From NCBI RefSeq assembly GCF_005497185.1, contig NZ_RJTN01000008.1, positions 99,653-163,652 on the forward strand: a DNA stretch of 64,000 nucleotides. The letters are read 5' to 3'. The stretch's first letter is position 1; each line of letters opens with the position of its first letter. This document shows, piece by piece, positions 63,660 to 64,000 of this stretch. The translations under genes were made by a program, and so were the position numbers. Below the pieces are notes generated by a model that saw only the letters and a program-made list of their open reading frames with translations, had not been told where the DNA came from and did not search any database. This DNA comes from Pectobacterium polonicum (GTDB taxonomy: Bacteria; Pseudomonadota; Gammaproteobacteria; Enterobacterales; Enterobacteriaceae).

Positions 63660-64000
63660 TTATATTGTGCAATTTTTTATAATTTTCTCCAATGATCGAA
63701 TGGAAAGCATCGCGTCTTCGAACGTCGTGAAATTAGTAAACCCCATCAATAACCCTCCTTGTGTGGCTTTCTTTATCGACCAATCACTCAGAGCTTGAAC
63801 CCCCAAACCCTGTGATAGTGCTCGTTGGCTGATGGTTTTATCACTTTGTGTTGATTGCAGATGGGCTAATATATGTATGCCTCCAGCTTGCGGGTTAACA
63901 TATACAAAATCGGATAATATTTTATTAATCGCATCAACAAGGTAATCATGGCGTATTGCATACAGCGATCGCATTTTACGCAAGTGTCTGACGAAATAAC
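63660..64000 (-). CDS. MocR/PdxR-type GntR-aminotransferase regulator (partial, C-terminal end)
   Basis: The frame is open to the edge of the window and reads YFVRHLRKMRSLYAIRHDYL, the hallmark of the C-terminal part of MocR-family proteins. These join a GntR winged helix to an aminotransferase-like domain. VYVNPQAGGIHILAHLQ and the end FTNFTTFEDAMLSIRSLEKI fit the last part of that domain. The DNA-binding and PLP-lysine regions lie outside the window, so the target and effector cannot be judged. Confidence 0.82.
   Translation of the reverse strand, partial: YFVRHLRKMRSLYAIRHDYLVDAINKILSDFVYVNPQAGGIHILAHLQSTQSDKTISQRALSQGLGVQALSDWSIKKATQGGLLMGFTNFTTFEDAMLSIRSLEKIIKNCTI

Overview
The window looks like the chromosome of a soft-rot enterobacterium, most likely Pectobacterium. 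The clues are an ExpR/VirR-type LuxR regulator, a heme-acquisition (has) operon with a PrtD/E/F-like type I secretion apparatus, Enterobacteriaceae-type dcuB, amn, cdh, patD and patA genes, and four ERIC-type intergenic repeats. No rRNA, tRNA, prophage, insertion sequence or CRISPR array was found. Identifications come from reading the proteins and comparing them with remembered family members; no database search was possible.

Layout. 1-2243: the end of a sulfonate/taurine-type ABC ATPase gene, a D-cysteine desulfhydrase-like enzyme and an Asp/Glu racemase. 2287-3627: dcuB with an FNR-like site. 4366-14496: the has operon on the minus strand (hasI, hasS, hasR, hasA, hasD, hasE and a TolC-family gene). 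14998-18436: a 53-aa ORF, then patD and patA for putrescine catabolism, each behind a sigma-54-like promoter. 19236-20897: a chemoreceptor. 21419-23463: a methyltransferase divergent from an AraC/PchR-type regulator. 23787-25594: a small exported Cys-rich protein and amn. 25999-32345: an ABC importer with an embedded MFS gene, behind a Zur-like box. 32530-33474: an Rpn-type nuclease. 33648-40160: an arylsulfotransferase-thioredoxin fusion with a sulfonate-type ABC transporter and a LysR regulator. 40306-41064: cdh. 41288-50032: a yersiniabactin/pyochelin-type siderophore uptake locus (TonB receptor, RhtX/FptX-like MFS, small unknown protein, AraC regulator, YbtP/YbtQ-like ABC pair). 50050-54964: a LuxR regulator, cheV and a FepA-like receptor. 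55134-63238: regulator-effector pairs (double TetR with MFS, HxlR with oxidoreductase, ArsR with a Thr/Ser dehydratase-like enzyme, MerR with MFS) and a YghU-like enzyme. 63660-64000: the end of a MocR-type regulator gene.

Much of the window is metal acquisition: heme (has), a phenolate-type siderophore, a catecholate siderophore, and possibly zinc. The most striking signal is regulatory. Three promoters in the siderophore uptake locus share a direct repeat of ACCCGNNTC-like half-sites exactly 21 bp apart, set 9-10 bp upstream of a Fur-like box and in the same orientation to the gene. The methyltransferase promoter repeats this layout with a different half-site (ATGCGANACGGCG, again 21 bp apart), next to its own AraC-family regulator gene. 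These look like two parallel PchR/YbtA-type circuits with different operators. Other points of interest are the Zur-like boxes, the sigma-54 pair at patD/patA, the sulfotransferase-thioredoxin fusion, two independent permease fusions and the tandem TetR protein.
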